Shown one piece after another: positions 51,787 to 62,165 of a stretch of DNA of 64,000 nucleotides. Within the stretch, counting starts at the first letter, position 1; each line of letters opens with the position of its first letter. A program made the position numbers and the translations under genes. The DNA lies in contig NZ_LMGJ01000002.1 of the NCBI RefSeq assembly GCF_001427385.1, positions 65,618 through 129,617 on the forward strand, written 5' to 3'. This DNA comes from Mesorhizobium sp. Root157 (lineage in GTDB: Bacteria; Pseudomonadota; Alphaproteobacteria; Rhizobiales; Rhizobiaceae). The notes beneath the pieces are model-generated. The model saw nothing but the letters and a program-made list of their open reading frames with translations. It ran no database searches and was not told where the DNA came from.

Positions 51787-54700
51787 ATGTCTAACGACGA
51801 TCCCTTCACGCTCAACCTGTTCGGCAATACCGCTCTTTCATCCGCCCTCGGCCTTGGCGTCACGGCTTTCGCCGATGACTTTGCGGCAGACGACGTCGAT
51901 GATTCGACGCCATCTTCTCCGGCGGCTGTCGTGCTGGCGCGGCCGATGCAGCGCAGTGTCAGTTCGCCGCTGCGCATGACGCGTGGTGAGAATTATTATC
52001 TCGCCGATAGCCGCGGCCTCGCGAGAGGCTGGAAGCAGCGCGCACGTGAAAATCTCGCCGCCATTCGCCTGGCTGCTCAGATTGAGGCCGAGGAGCGTCC
52101 GGCCACGGCCGAGGAGCAGGCACAGCTGGTCAAGTTCACCGGCTTCGGGGCGTCGGACCTCGCCAATGGCGTGTTCCGCCGGCCGGGCGCGGCCGAATTC
52201 CGCGCGGGCTGGAAGGAGATCGGCTCCGAACTGGAGGATGTGGTCGGCGAACTCGATTATGCCTCGCTCGCCCGCTGCACCCAATATGCCCATTTCACAC
52301 CGGAGTTTATTGTCCGGGCGATTTGGTCCGGCCTCCAGCGCCTTGGCTGGCGCGGCGGCCGGGTGCTGGACCCGGGCATTGGCACGGGGTTGTTTCCGGC
52401 GCTGATGCCGGAAGCCCTGCGCGATCGGAGCCACGTTACCGGCATCGAGATCGATCCTGTTACGGCAAGAATTGTCGGGCTGCTGCAACCAAGGGCACGC
52501 ATCGTCGTCGGCGATTTCGCGCGGACGGAATTGCCGAAAAACTTCGACCTCGCCATCGGCAATCCGCCGTTTTCGGATCGGACGGTGCGTTCCGATCGCG
52601 CCTATCGTTCGTTGTCGTTCAGGCTGCACGACTATTTCATGGCGCGGTCGATCGATCTGTTGAAGCCCGGCGCGTTAGCGGCATTTGTCACCAACTCCGG
52701 CACGCTGGATAAATCGGATTGTTCCGCGCGTGAGCATATTGCCAGGACCGCGGACCTGATCGCGGCGATCCGGCTGCCCGAGGGCAGCTTCCGTGCCGAT
52801 GCGGGCACGGACGTCGTGGTCGATGTGCTGTTCTTCCGCAAGCGAAAGGCCGGCGAGCCGGAAGGCGACCAGACCTGGCTCGACCTCGAGGAGGTTCGTC
52901 CCTCGACGGAAGACGAAGCTGCAATTCGCGTCAACCGGTGGTTCGTGCGGCATCCGGATTTCGTGCTCGGCACGCATGCGCTAACCTCCGGTCCCTTCGG
53001 CGAAACCTACACATGCCTGCCTCGTGCCGGCGTGAACCTCGAGGCGGCATTGTCCGCCGCTGTCCATCTGCTTCCGGAAGCCCTTTGCGATGGGGAGCCC
53101 ACGGAAATCGATTTCGATGTGGAGGATGCGGGCGATCAAAAAATCGTCGATCTACCGTCTGACCAGCATGTGCGCGAGGGCAGCTTCTTCGTCGATAGCG
53201 CCCGATGCCTGATGCAGGTTATCGACGGCGAACCGGTTGCGATCAAGGTCCGCACGGGATGCGGCGGTGACGGCATCCCAGAAAAGCACGTCCGGATTAT
53301 CAGGAAGCTGATCCCGGTTCGCGATGCCGTGCGCGCGGTCTTGAAGGCACAGGAGCTGGACCAGCCCTGGAGGGACATTCAGGTCCGGCTGCGGATCGCC
53401 TGGGCCGGCTTCGTCCGTGAATTCGGCCCGATCAACGCCACGGTCGTCTCGATCACCGAAGACCCCGTGACCGGCGACAGCCGTGAGACGCATCGCCGGC
53501 CGAACCTCCAACCGTTCCTCGACGATCCCGATTGCTGGCTGGTGGCGTCGATCGAGGACTACGATCTCGAGACCGACACAGCAAGGCCCGGCCCTATCTT
53601 CAGCGAGCGGGTGATTTCACGGCCCGCGCCGCCGGTCATCACCAGTGCTGGCGATGCGCTGGCTGTGGTGCTCAACGAGCGTGGCCATGTGGACATCGAT
53701 CACATCGCGGAGTTGCTTCACGCTGATGTCGAGAACGTCATTGCCGATCTGGGCGACGCGATCTTCCGTGATTCCGAAAGTGGTTCATGGCAAACGGCCG
53801 ACGCCTATCTCTCCGGCCAGGTCCGCGACAAGCTGAAGGTGGCGCAAGCAGCTGCGTCGCTCGACCCCGCCATTGAGCGCAATGTACGCGCCTTGATCGA
53901 CGTGCAGCCGGCAGATCTGCGACCTTCCGACATCACCGCCCGTCTCGGAGCACCATGGATACCAGCGGTCGATGTTGTCGCCTTCGTGCACGAGACGATG
54001 GGCGCGGACATAAAAATCCACCATATGCCGGAACTGGCCTCATGGACGGTCGAGGCCCGACAACTTGGCTGGATGGCGGCCGGCACATCGGAATGGGGCA
54101 CGGATCGCCGCCATGCCGGCGAACTAATCGCCGATGCGTTGAACAGCCGCGTGCCGCAGATATTCGACACCATCAAGGAGGGCGATAGCGAGAAGCGCGT
54201 GCTGAATGTCGTCGAAACCGAGGCAGCCAAAGAAAAGCTCCATAAAATCAAGACGGCGTTCCAGAACTGGATCTGGTCAGATCCGGATCGCACCGACCGG
54301 CTGGCGCGGGTCTATAATGATCGTTTCAACAACATAGCCCCTCGAACATTCAACGGCGACCATCTCCAGCTACCGGGCGCCTCTGGCGCCTTTTGTCTTT
54401 ATGGGCATCAGAAGCGCGGCATCTGGCGCATCATCTCGGCCGGCGCGACCTATCTGGCCCACGCCGTCGGCGCCGGCAAGACGATGACCATCGCCGCCGC
54501 TATCATGGAACAACGCCGCCTGGGATTGATCGCCAAGGCGATGCTGGTCGTGCCCGGCCATTGCCTGGCGCAGGTTGCGCGCGAGTTCCTGGCGCTCTAT
54601 CCGACAGCGCGTATTCTCGTCGCCGACGAAACGAACTTCACCAAGGATAAACGCCATCGCTTCCTGTCGCGCGCGGCCACCGCGACCTGGGATGCCATCA

Positions 54701-56880
54701 TCATCACGCATTCGGCGTTTCGCTTTATCGGCGTGCCGTCGGCCTTCGAACAGCAGATGATCCAGGACGAACTGGAGCTCTATGAAACCCTGCTCACCAA
54801 GGTCGAAAGCGACGACCGCGTCTCGCGCAAGCGCCTCGAGCGCCTGAAGGAGGGTCTCAAGGAACGGCTGGAAGGTCTCGCGACACGTAAGGACGACCTG
54901 CTCACCATCTCCGAGATCGGCGTCGACCAGATTATCGTTGACGAGGCGCAGGAGTTCAGGAAGCTATCCTTCGCCACGAATATGAGCACATTGAAGGGCG
55001 TCGATCCAAACGGATCGCAGCGAGCCTGGGACCTCTATGTCAAATCCCGCTTTGTCGAGACGAAGAATCCGGGCAGGGCGCTGGTGCTCGCCTCAGGCAC
55101 GCCGATCACCAATACGCTGGGCGAGATGTTTTCGGTGCAGCGCTATCTCGGTTACGAGGCCCTGTCGCAGCGTGGCCTGCACGAGTTCGATGCCTGGGCC
55201 TCGACCTTCGGCGACGTCACCACGGAACTCGAGCTTCAACCCTCCGGTAAATACAAGCCGGTGACGCGCTTCGCCACCTTCGTCAACGTGCCCGAACTGA
55301 TCGCCATGTTCCGCAGCTTCGCGGATGTGGTGATGCCAGAGGACCTGCGCGAATACGTCAAGGTGCCGACGCTCTCGACCGGCATGCGTCAGATCATCAC
55401 CGCTAAACCATCCGCTGCTTTCAAGCGCTACCAGATGGTGCTCGATGCCCGCATCAAAGCCATAGAGGAACGCGACCGGCCGCCGGAGCCCGGTGACGAT
55501 ATTTTGCTTTCGGTCATCACGGATGGTCGGCATGCCGCGATCGACCTGCGTCTGGTCGATTCTGGCAACGACAACGAGCCGGACAACAAGCTTAACGACC
55601 TGGTCTCGAACGCTTTCCGCATCTGGCAGGAGACGGTGGACAACGCTTACGTCCGTTCCGATGGCAAACCGTTCGAGCTTCCGGGCGCTGCCCAGATGAT
55701 TTTCTCGGATCTCGGCACCATCCATGTCGAAAAGACCAGAGGTTTCTCGGCTTATCGCTGGATTCGCGATGAACTGGTGCGCATGGGCGTTCCATCGTCG
55801 GAAATCGCCTTTATGCAGGACCATAAGAAATCGGAGGCCAAGCAGCGCCTCTTCGGTGATGTCCGCGCCGGCAAGATTCGCTTCCTGATCGGCAGTTCAG
55901 AGACCATGGGCACCGGCGTCAACGTGCAGCTGCGGCTGAAGGCGCTGCATCATCTCGACGTGCCTTGGCTGCCGTCCCAGATCGAGCAACGCGAAGGTCG
56001 TATCCTGCGGCAGGGCAACCAGCACGATGTCATCGACATCTTCGCTTATGCCACCGAGGGCTCGATGGACGCTCAGATGTGGCAGAACAACGAGCGCAAG
56101 GCCCGGTTCATCACTGCCGCACTCTCCGGTGACACCTCGATCCGCCGGCTGGAGGATATGGGCGAGGGGCAGGCGAGCCAGTTCGCCATGGCCAAGGCGA
56201 TCGCCTCGGGCGACCCGCGCCTGATGCAAAAGGCAGGACTCGAAGCCGACATCGCCCGGCTGGAGCGGCTACGGGCCGCACATATCGATGATGAACATGC
56301 TGTTCGCCGGCAAATCCGCGATGCCGAGCGGGGCATCGAATACGCGACGCAGCGGATCGCGGAGATCGGCCAGGATATCAAGCGGCTCGTGCCAACGGCT
56401 GGCGAAGCATTCGCCATCGATGTTGGCGACAAAGCATTCACCGAACGCAAACGCGCCGGCCGGGCGCTGATGAAGGAAATCCTGACGCTCGTGCAGTTCC
56501 AGCAGCAAGGTGAAACCGTTATCGCCTCGATCGGCGGGTTCGATCTGGAATATTCCGGCGAACGTTTTGGTGGTGGTGGCTATCGCTATTCAGCGATGCT
56601 GATGCGCACCGGCGCCGATTCCGAAATCGAACTTCCGATCACGACCACGCCACTTGGTGCAATCGCCCGCCTTGAGCATGCACTTGTCGGGTTCGAGAGC
56701 GAACAGGATCGCTATCGTCAGCGTCTCGCCGACGCCGAGCGACGTCTCGCGTCATACCGATCACGCGAGGATGGCGCATTTCCTTACTCCGGTGAACTTG
56801 CGGAGAAGCACGAACAACTCGTGGAGGTCGAGAAAGCACTCGCCGAGGATACCGGCAAGCCGGCTGTGTTCGCTGCTTAG
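51787..56880 (+). CDS. Giant methylase-helicase of mobile elements (N6-adenine methyltransferase fold + SF2 helicase)
   Basis: 1697 residues. N-terminal part holds a DNA methyltransferase fold: SAM-site DPGIGTGLFPALM (about 200) and catalytic NPPFSDRTVRSD (about 259). A middle region of about 550 residues is unassigned. From about 870 a Snf2-like helicase follows: Walker A AVGAGKTMTIAAAIMEQRRL (about 895), Walker B DEAQEFRKL (about 1052), ASGTPITNTLGEMF (about 1104), and motif VI QREGRILRQGNQHDVIDIF (about 1401). The C-terminal 200 residues are coiled-coil rich. It matches the large plasmid/ICE proteins often annotated as DNA methylase or helicase. GGAGGAA lies before ATG 51787. Confidence 0.92.
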   Translation: MSNDDPFTLNLFGNTALSSALGLGVTAFADDFAADDVDDSTPSSPAAVVLARPMQRSVSSPLRMTRGENYYLADSRGLARGWKQRARENLAAIRLAAQIEAEERPATAEEQAQLVKFTGFGASDLANGVFRRPGAAEFRAGWKEIGSELEDVVGELDYASLARCTQYAHFTPEFIVRAIWSGLQRLGWRGGRVLDPGIGTGLFPALMPEALRDRSHVTGIEIDPVTARIVGLLQPRARIVVGDFARTELPKNFDLAIGNPPFSDRTVRSDRAYRSLSFRLHDYFMARSIDLLKPGALAAFVTNSGTLDKSDCSAREHIARTADLIAAIRLPEGSFRADAGTDVVVDVLFFRKRKAGEPEGDQTWLDLEEVRPSTEDEAAIRVNRWFVRHPDFVLGTHALTSGPFGETYTCLPRAGVNLEAALSAAVHLLPEALCDGEPTEIDFDVEDAGDQKIVDLPSDQHVREGSFFVDSARCLMQVIDGEPVAIKVRTGCGGDGIPEKHVRIIRKLIPVRDAVRAVLKAQELDQPWRDIQVRLRIAWAGFVREFGPINATVVSITEDPVTGDSRETHRRPNLQPFLDDPDCWLVASIEDYDLETDTARPGPIFSERVISRPAPPVITSAGDALAVVLNERGHVDIDHIAELLHADVENVIADLGDAIFRDSESGSWQTADAYLSGQVRDKLKVAQAAASLDPAIERNVRALIDVQPADLRPSDITARLGAPWIPAVDVVAFVHETMGADIKIHHMPELASWTVEARQLGWMAAGTSEWGTDRRHAGELIADALNSRVPQIFDTIKEGDSEKRVLNVVETEAAKEKLHKIKTAFQNWIWSDPDRTDRLARVYNDRFNNIAPRTFNGDHLQLPGASGAFCLYGHQKRGIWRIISAGATYLAHAVGAGKTMTIAAAIMEQRRLGLIAKAMLVVPGHCLAQVAREFLALYPTARILVADETNFTKDKRHRFLSRAATATWDAIIITHSAFRFIGVPSAFEQQMIQDELELYETLLTKVESDDRVSRKRLERLKEGLKERLEGLATRKDDLLTISEIGVDQIIVDEAQEFRKLSFATNMSTLKGVDPNGSQRAWDLYVKSRFVETKNPGRALVLASGTPITNTLGEMFSVQRYLGYEALSQRGLHEFDAWASTFGDVTTELELQPSGKYKPVTRFATFVNVPELIAMFRSFADVVMPEDLREYVKVPTLSTGMRQIITAKPSAAFKRYQMVLDARIKAIEERDRPPEPGDDILLSVITDGRHAAIDLRLVDSGNDNEPDNKLNDLVSNAFRIWQETVDNAYVRSDGKPFELPGAAQMIFSDLGTIHVEKTRGFSAYRWIRDELVRMGVPSSEIAFMQDHKKSEAKQRLFGDVRAGKIRFLIGSSETMGTGVNVQLRLKALHHLDVPWLPSQIEQREGRILRQGNQHDVIDIFAYATEGSMDAQMWQNNERKARFITAALSGDTSIRRLEDMGEGQASQFAMAKAIASGDPRLMQKAGLEADIARLERLRAAHIDDEHAVRRQIRDAERGIEYATQRIAEIGQDIKRLVPTAGEAFAIDVGDKAFTERKRAGRALMKEILTLVQFQQQGETVIASIGGFDLEYSGERFGGGGYRYSAMLMRTGADSEIELPITTTPLGAIARLEHALVGFESEQDRYRQRLADAERRLASYRSREDGAFPYSGELAEKHEQLVEVEKALAEDTGKPAVFAA

Positions 56881-57070
56881 TGCAAAGTTTTACGACATAA
56901 TCAGTGGCATCGAATTTCCGGTCGGGATTTTGCATCTCGAAGTCGCCAGATTTCGACCTCATATAAGCCTTTCCGATCGACGTTGTGAAATCCCGAAGCC
57001 GCCATTCAGCGTTATTCGGTGATAACAGTCATGTGCTGACAATCCGACGTGCAAAGTCGCAATCGATCAC

Positions 57071-58006
57071 TCAGGAAGTGGTTGCCCCCGTCGCGGCAAG
57101 GAAAGATCGCACTTCTTCCTTCAGCCAGGCGCGCAAGCCGGCGATCCGCGGGTCGTCCTCTTCGCTCGGCCGGTACACGAGATCGTAACCGCGCCCGGCG
57201 GGCAGCCGGATCTGCGGGAAGGGCTCGACCAGACAGCCAGCCGCGATACCCTCGGCGACCAGCACGCTCCGTCCAAGCACGACGCCCTCGCCACGAAGCG
57301 CTGCCTCGATGGTGAGGCTGCCATGGCTCAGCGTCGGCCCCCGCGTTCGAGCACCTGCAGCACCTGCAGCGGCGAACCAGCGCTCCCAGTTCGGCAGCGT
57401 GCTGTCGTCGTGCAGAACGCGTTGCTCATGCAGCAGCGTGCAGTGGGTCAGGTCAGCAGGGTCGGTCAGCCCGCCCATGCGCGCCAGATAGTCCGGGCTG
57501 CAAACGGGGCTCATGGTCTCATCGAGGATTCGTTGCGAAGCCGTGCCGGGATAAAACCCCGTGCCGTATCGAAGGGCGGCATCCACGCGACCATCAGTCA
57601 AGTCGACATTCACGTCGCTCACCTCCAGCCTTATATCGACGTCGGGCAGCCGTGCTATCAACCGGTGCAGCCGTGGAGCGAACCACTTGCTGGCGAAGGA
57701 GACGCTGGTGCTGAGCGTCAGCCGTGGGATGGCCTCGAGCGAACGCAGCCGCTCGGCCTCGCGCACCAGTTCCGTAAGCGCCCGGCTGACCACCTGGTGC
57801 AGCGCCGTGCCCTCCTCGGTCAGGACTATGCGTCGCGTCATACGGCGGAACAGGGTGACGCCCAGGTCCTCCTCCAGTGTCTGAATCTGACGGCTGATGG
57901 CACCCGGAGTCACACTCATTTCCGCCGACGCGAGCGCCATGCTCAGCAGGCGACCCGCCGCCTCAAAGGCACGTAGCGTTTGCAGGGGCGGCAGACGGCT
58001 TGGCAT
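57071..58006 (-). CDS. LysR-family regulator (GcvA-like)
   Basis: 311 residues. N-terminal winged helix PPLQTLRAFEAAGRLLSMAL, AEMSVTPGAISRQIQTLEED, LGVTLFRRMTRRIVLTEEGT; the effector domain follows (LTLSTSVSFASKWFAPRLHR, GRVDAALRYGTG). The opening resembles GcvA/AmpR. It is divergent from the EamA permease gene, its likely target. This pair is foreign to the mobile-element genes around it, that is, cargo. Confidence 0.92.
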   Translation of the reverse strand: MPSRLPPLQTLRAFEAAGRLLSMALASAEMSVTPGAISRQIQTLEEDLGVTLFRRMTRRIVLTEEGTALHQVVSRALTELVREAERLRSLEAIPRLTLSTSVSFASKWFAPRLHRLIARLPDVDIRLEVSDVNVDLTDGRVDAALRYGTGFYPGTASQRILDETMSPVCSPDYLARMGGLTDPADLTHCTLLHEQRVLHDDSTLPNWERWFAAAGAAGARTRGPTLSHGSLTIEAALRGEGVVLGRSVLVAEGIAAGCLVEPFPQIRLPAGRGYDLVYRPSEEDDPRIAGLRAWLKEEVRSFLAATGATTS

Positions 58007-58118
58007 TGCGACCTCATGGTTGCGCGTGGATCAATCATAACCGCCGAACAAATCGTTTGTCAGCCTCGTTGTTCGACGTCAGGAGTGACGTAACAACAAT
58101 CCCGGTGTTCGCTCCCTT

Positions 58119-59050
58119 ATGACCATCGCCACCCCCGAAACGCCCGCTCCGCCGCTCGTACCTCTGATGACCCGGCTCTCGCCGCTCAGCATCGCGGGAA
58201 TGATGCTCCTTGCGGTTCTCTGGGGCCTTTCAATCCCCATTACCAAGCTTGGCCTGGACACGATGCCGCCGATGACCTTCACCGCGCTGCGTTTTGCCTT
58301 TGCGGTGCCTTTTCTGTTTGTCTTCGCCATAGGCCGCCATCGAATTCCGCTTTCCGCCTTGCCGAAGGTGGCGGCACTGGGCTGATCGGGATCGGTATCG
58401 GAAATGTCTCGCAGTCGTTCGGCGTTGCCGGTGCATCGGCCTCCGTCAGCACCATCGTCTCGGCCACGATCCCGGTTTTTATAGTCATCCTCGCGGCGAT
58501 CCGCCTTGGCCAGTCGGTCAGCCGGGTGCAGCAATTCGGGCTTGCGGCCGCGTTCGCGGGCGTGGCCATGGTGGCCTTCGGCCAGGGCAACGGGGCGGAC
58601 GATCTCGCGCAGACGACGTTGACTGGCGCGGCCCTCGTGCTGCTCTCGGCGGTCATGATTGCCTTCTACTACGTCTGGAGCGTCGAACTGGCCGATCGCT
58701 ATGGCACCGTCACCGTCGTCATCTGGAGCACCCTTGCGGGGTTTCTCGCGCTCCTGCCATTTACTGCCTGGGAGATTGCAACCACTTCGTTTCATGTCGA
58801 GCCGGCGGCAATCGCTTCCGCGGTCTATCTCGGGCTCCTGGTCTCGGCGGTTGGGCTTTTCCTCTGGCTATGGCTCCTGCGCACGGTTCCCGCCCGTATT
58901 GCTGCGAGCGTGCAGTTTCTGCAGCCGGTCTTTGGCATCGCGGCCTCGGCGGTCATGTTCGGTGATCGGATGGGTCCACTATTCATTGTCGGCGTACTGC
59001 TGGTATTGATCGGCGTGGGATTGTCGATCATCACTCGGCGCGGCGGGTAA
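58119..59050 (+). pseudogene. EamA/DMT-family permease, frameshifted
   Basis: First frame: PLSIAGMMLLAVLWGLSIPI, TKLGLDTMPPMTFTALRFAF, stopping at a TGA at 58383. The next frame continues without loss as LIGIGIGNVSQSFGVAGASA, IVSATIPVFIVILAAIRL, VAMVAFGQGNGADDL, and ends at 59050 (ARIAASVQFLQPVFGIAASA). One missing C at about 58382 explains it. Joined length about 310 residues with ten helices, the normal size. Divergent from the LysR gene. Could be a recent mutation or a sequencing error. Confidence 0.88.
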
Positions 59051-59283
59051 CTATAAACACCGTAGAGTTCTTCTGGCTCCATTCCAGCTATCTGATGATT
59101 AGCCGCGTCTTCGAATTCCTGCTTGAAAGCCGCCGGACAGGAAGCCACCCACATCGAGCCATCCCTGAATGCGGCCGCGGCGATGGGTTCGCGATCCGGC
59201 AGTTTTCAACCCCATGTCGGTCATTCAAGGCTCTTCAGGGATCGCTCGGAAGCTGTCGTTCGTTCAGCTAAAGCCGGGCCGCT
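59051..59283. other. Spacer between permease and diguanylate cyclase genes
   Basis: A minus-strand stretch reads MWVASCPAAFKQEFEDAANH then QIAGMEPEELYGVYSYPPR (59154 down to 59038) and looks coding, but it runs into the permease gene and has no known family. Nothing else seen. Confidence 0.35.
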
Positions 59284-61008
59284 CTAACCAAACATCGCTT
59301 GTTCGCTCAAAAAGACTTCCGGGGTCGCCTTTGGCTTAATGGCGCTCCGGGTTCGATTTCGTCCCGCGCTCTTGGCGTCGTAAAGCAGTTTGTCGGCCCG
59401 TTCATAGAGCTTCGCGAAATCTTCATCCCCGAAGGCATCCGCCACTCCCATGCTGGCGGTTACAGGGCGCTCGAGATCTGGAACGGTATTGGCGACAACT
59501 ACCGGAATTGCCTGTCGCCGGCGCTCCGCCAGGATATCGGCATCATTGCCGCGTAGGAGAAGCACGAATTCTTCGCCGCCAATGCGGTATGCCAGAGCGT
59601 CCGGCCCGCTCTGGATCGCACTGGCTACAGCTTTGAGCACCGCATCTCCAACCGCATGCCCGTTCACGTCATTGATCGCTTTGAAATGATCGAGGTCGAT
59701 GACAGCTAGTGTGGCGAAGCCTTCGGCTCGAAGCTGCGCAAACTGTTCCTCGAGCGCCCGCCGATTGAGCAATCCCGTCAATGGGTCCGTTTCGGAAAGC
59801 CGCTCAAGCAGATCGGCTTCGGTGCGTGCGCGATCTCGCTCCCGTTTCATGGTCACGAAGCGATCCGCTACGCCAAGCGTCGTTAAGAGTACTTCGAACA
59901 GACAGCCAGCATAGAACATGAGCATGGCGTCGAGGCTGTTGAGCCAAGGGACCACTCCCGTGACCAGACGGATCAGTCCGACCGCCACCATTGGCGCGTA
60001 TCCGACTGCCTGGAATTTTGCGGCGCGACTTCCGCGACGCAATGCGTCGATCATCGACAGTATGAAAACGATAAGGACTGGCGCAAACGCAGCCGTGTAT
60101 GCGCTCGATTGTACGGGCCGTGCAACGAACGGAAATGTCGCATGAAACGCACTCAGGAACAATGCCCATGCCGCGCAATAGGGTAGCAGACGCCGTAGTG
60201 CAGGATGGATTAGTCCGGGCTCGATGAAGCTGAAAGTGAACATCGCTCCGAACGCGACCGTCATCCCGAAGAGCAAGGTGGTCATCCAGCTCAAAGTCAT
60301 GGCAGGCGGGTCGAAAAATACGACTGACAGACCTGATGAGGTCAGAATGGTCATCAACAGCGACAGCGTCAGAGCCGAGTGCCAGAGCACGAAAGGTTCA
60401 CGCAGGATCCGATAGAACGCCGCATTGAAGATCAGGGGCATGGCGAGCATGCCCGCAAGCCCGGCCACAATGATCAGGAGCCGCATATCGTCGATGCTGT
60501 CGCCAGCGGCATCGATTGGTGCCAGATATGCTCGCTCCAGCGTCATCCGGTGGCTTGGCAGATCAATCGCGACGACGATCTGCCGGGTCGCGCGTGTCAC
60601 GTCTGGCAGGGAAGCCTTGAAATACCCACCAGCCATTGAACTGGGCAAGGCTGCTGCGGAAACGGAGGCTTGCCGTACCGCGCCGTCATGGTCGATTGCA
60701 AGCAGATGCACCGCCTTGAGTGCGCTCCGCCTTGAGAGAAAGTATCGAGGAAGGATGTCGTCTGGGCCGAGATCGAAGCGAAGCAGCACCCGCTCGGCAT
60801 CGATGGAAAATTTCCGGTCGTCACAGGACCACCGCTCGGCCGCCAGAGCAATGGTAGCCACGTCTTCTGAGATGCTGCCGGATGCCCAGCAGGAATTGTG
60901 AATGTTGCTGGAGTCAGCCGCGCTAGCCGATCCGACGCCGAGAGGCGCCAGCATCAACACAAGCAGCAGGGCTGCCAAAATACTTTTTCGAAACACACCC
61001 CGAGCCAT
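59284..61008 (-). CDS. Diguanylate cyclase with a 7TMR-DISM-type sensor
   Basis: 574 residues. A leader helix (ILAALLLVLMLAPLGVGSAS, then ASA) and an extracytoplasmic domain of about 140 residues, then seven transmembrane helices (MRLLIIVAGLAGMLAMPLIF to MLMFYAGCLFEVLLTTLGVA) as in 7TMR-DISM receptors, and a C-terminal GGDEF domain (ETDPLTGLLNRRALEEQF, LAVIDLDHFKAINDVNGHAV, YRIGGEEFVLLLRG). GGEEF is the active form, so it should make cyclic-di-GMP from GTP in response to an external signal. Signal unknown. Confidence 0.92.
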   Translation of the reverse strand: MARGVFRKSILAALLLVLMLAPLGVGSASAADSSNIHNSCWASGSISEDVATIALAAERWSCDDRKFSIDAERVLLRFDLGPDDILPRYFLSRRSALKAVHLLAIDHDGAVRQASVSAAALPSSMAGGYFKASLPDVTRATRQIVVAIDLPSHRMTLERAYLAPIDAAGDSIDDMRLLIIVAGLAGMLAMPLIFNAAFYRILREPFVLWHSALTLSLLMTILTSSGLSVVFFDPPAMTLSWMTTLLFGMTVAFGAMFTFSFIEPGLIHPALRRLLPYCAAWALFLSAFHATFPFVARPVQSSAYTAAFAPVLIVFILSMIDALRRGSRAAKFQAVGYAPMVAVGLIRLVTGVVPWLNSLDAMLMFYAGCLFEVLLTTLGVADRFVTMKRERDRARTEADLLERLSETDPLTGLLNRRALEEQFAQLRAEGFATLAVIDLDHFKAINDVNGHAVGDAVLKAVASAIQSGPDALAYRIGGEEFVLLLRGNDADILAERRRQAIPVVVANTVPDLERPVTASMGVADAFGDEDFAKLYERADKLLYDAKSAGRNRTRSAIKPKATPEVFLSEQAMFG

Positions 61009-61431
61009 GAATTGCCGATACGGCTAGAAGCTTTCGATGCCGTTAAGCGCCCCATAATGCGTCCGTTGTCGGCTTGGCGGGGCGTCGCGCAATTGACTGG
61101 AAGCGGCGCTGATCCTGCCAAGCGCGTCTTACGCCCGCTTACCTTTCTCAGACACAAAAAGCCGCCAGTCCACTTCCCATCTGTGGACGCCCCGTAAGAT
61201 GCAAGCAGTTTTTGAAGGTTAGCGCGTAGTCGGATGCTGCCATCTGTCTGGCCTCTGATGCAGCACCAGAGGCTGCGGCCCGTATGGGAGCTCGCGGACC
61301 GGATCCATATCACTCACAGCGTGCTCGTGGCACAGTGGGAAGCTCTGGTTTTCCGACCCCGTCTCGCCGACTGCTGTGCCATACCTTCCTTCGACCGACT
61401 ATGTCTCCGACGACCTCTGGTCCGCCTTGGC
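61009..61431. other. Spacer without a recognised gene
   Basis: About 420 bp upstream of the diguanylate cyclase gene; short frames only. Part may be the promoter of that gene, part the flank of the IS remnant. Confidence 0.35.
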
Positions 61432-62137
61432 TTACGCCGCAGCTGCGACCGGAACTTTGTAATCCTCTTGCTTCATGAGCAGTGCCCAGATGATGGGCGC
61501 CGTTTGTTGGCCAGTGTGACCGTGACCAGCATACGTGGCTTTCGGACCATCATCTGCGCAAGCCATGAGCCTGCAGGCGCCGCTTGCTCGCCTGCAGGAC
61601 GACCGCACTGCAGCCGATGACGAGCAGGCGCCGCAGGGTACGCTCGCCCATTTTCGAGATCGCCCCCAGCTTCTGCTTGCCACCGGTCGAGAGCTGACGT
61701 GGCACCAAGCCTAGTCAGGCGGCAAAGTCTCATCCTTTGGTGAACGTCTCGGCCGGCAGGGCAAGGGCCGCAATCGCGGTGGCTGTGATCGGACCCACGC
61801 CCGGTATCGTCATCAGCCGTCTTGTCGCCCAGCACCGCTACATGCGACGGTCCCTTGGGCGCGACCCAACCATATTCGGTCAGATGACCTCGGATGGCGT
61901 TGATCAACTGGGTGCGCTGCCGAACCAGCAGATCGCGTGTTCTGAACACCAGGGCATATGCCTGCTGCGCCTCGCTCTTTATTGCCACGAACCGCATGCT
62001 CGGACGCTGCGCAGCCTCGCAGATTGCCTCAGTATCGACCGCATCATTCTTGTTCCGCTTCACGAATGACTTCACATAGGCCGAAGGGATCAACTTCACC
62101 TCGTGACCCAACAGCGTGAGTTTGCGACATAACAAAG
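61432..62137 (-). mobile_element. IS110-family transposase remnant
   Basis: Minus strand: GHEVKLIPSAYVKSFVKRNK NDAVDTEAICEAAQRPSMRF and VRQRTQLINAIRGHLTEYGW, a typical IS110/IS1111 N-terminal domain without its first 50 or so residues; then frameshifts near 61820; the C-terminal GVGPITATAIAALALPAETF, GGKQKLGAISKMGERTLRRL and PIIWALLMKQEDY are in other frames. A dead copy, different in sequence from the intact element at 12612. Confidence 0.87.
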
Positions 62138-62165
62138 TGCGTAGTCTACGACTGCTTTGCAGGAC

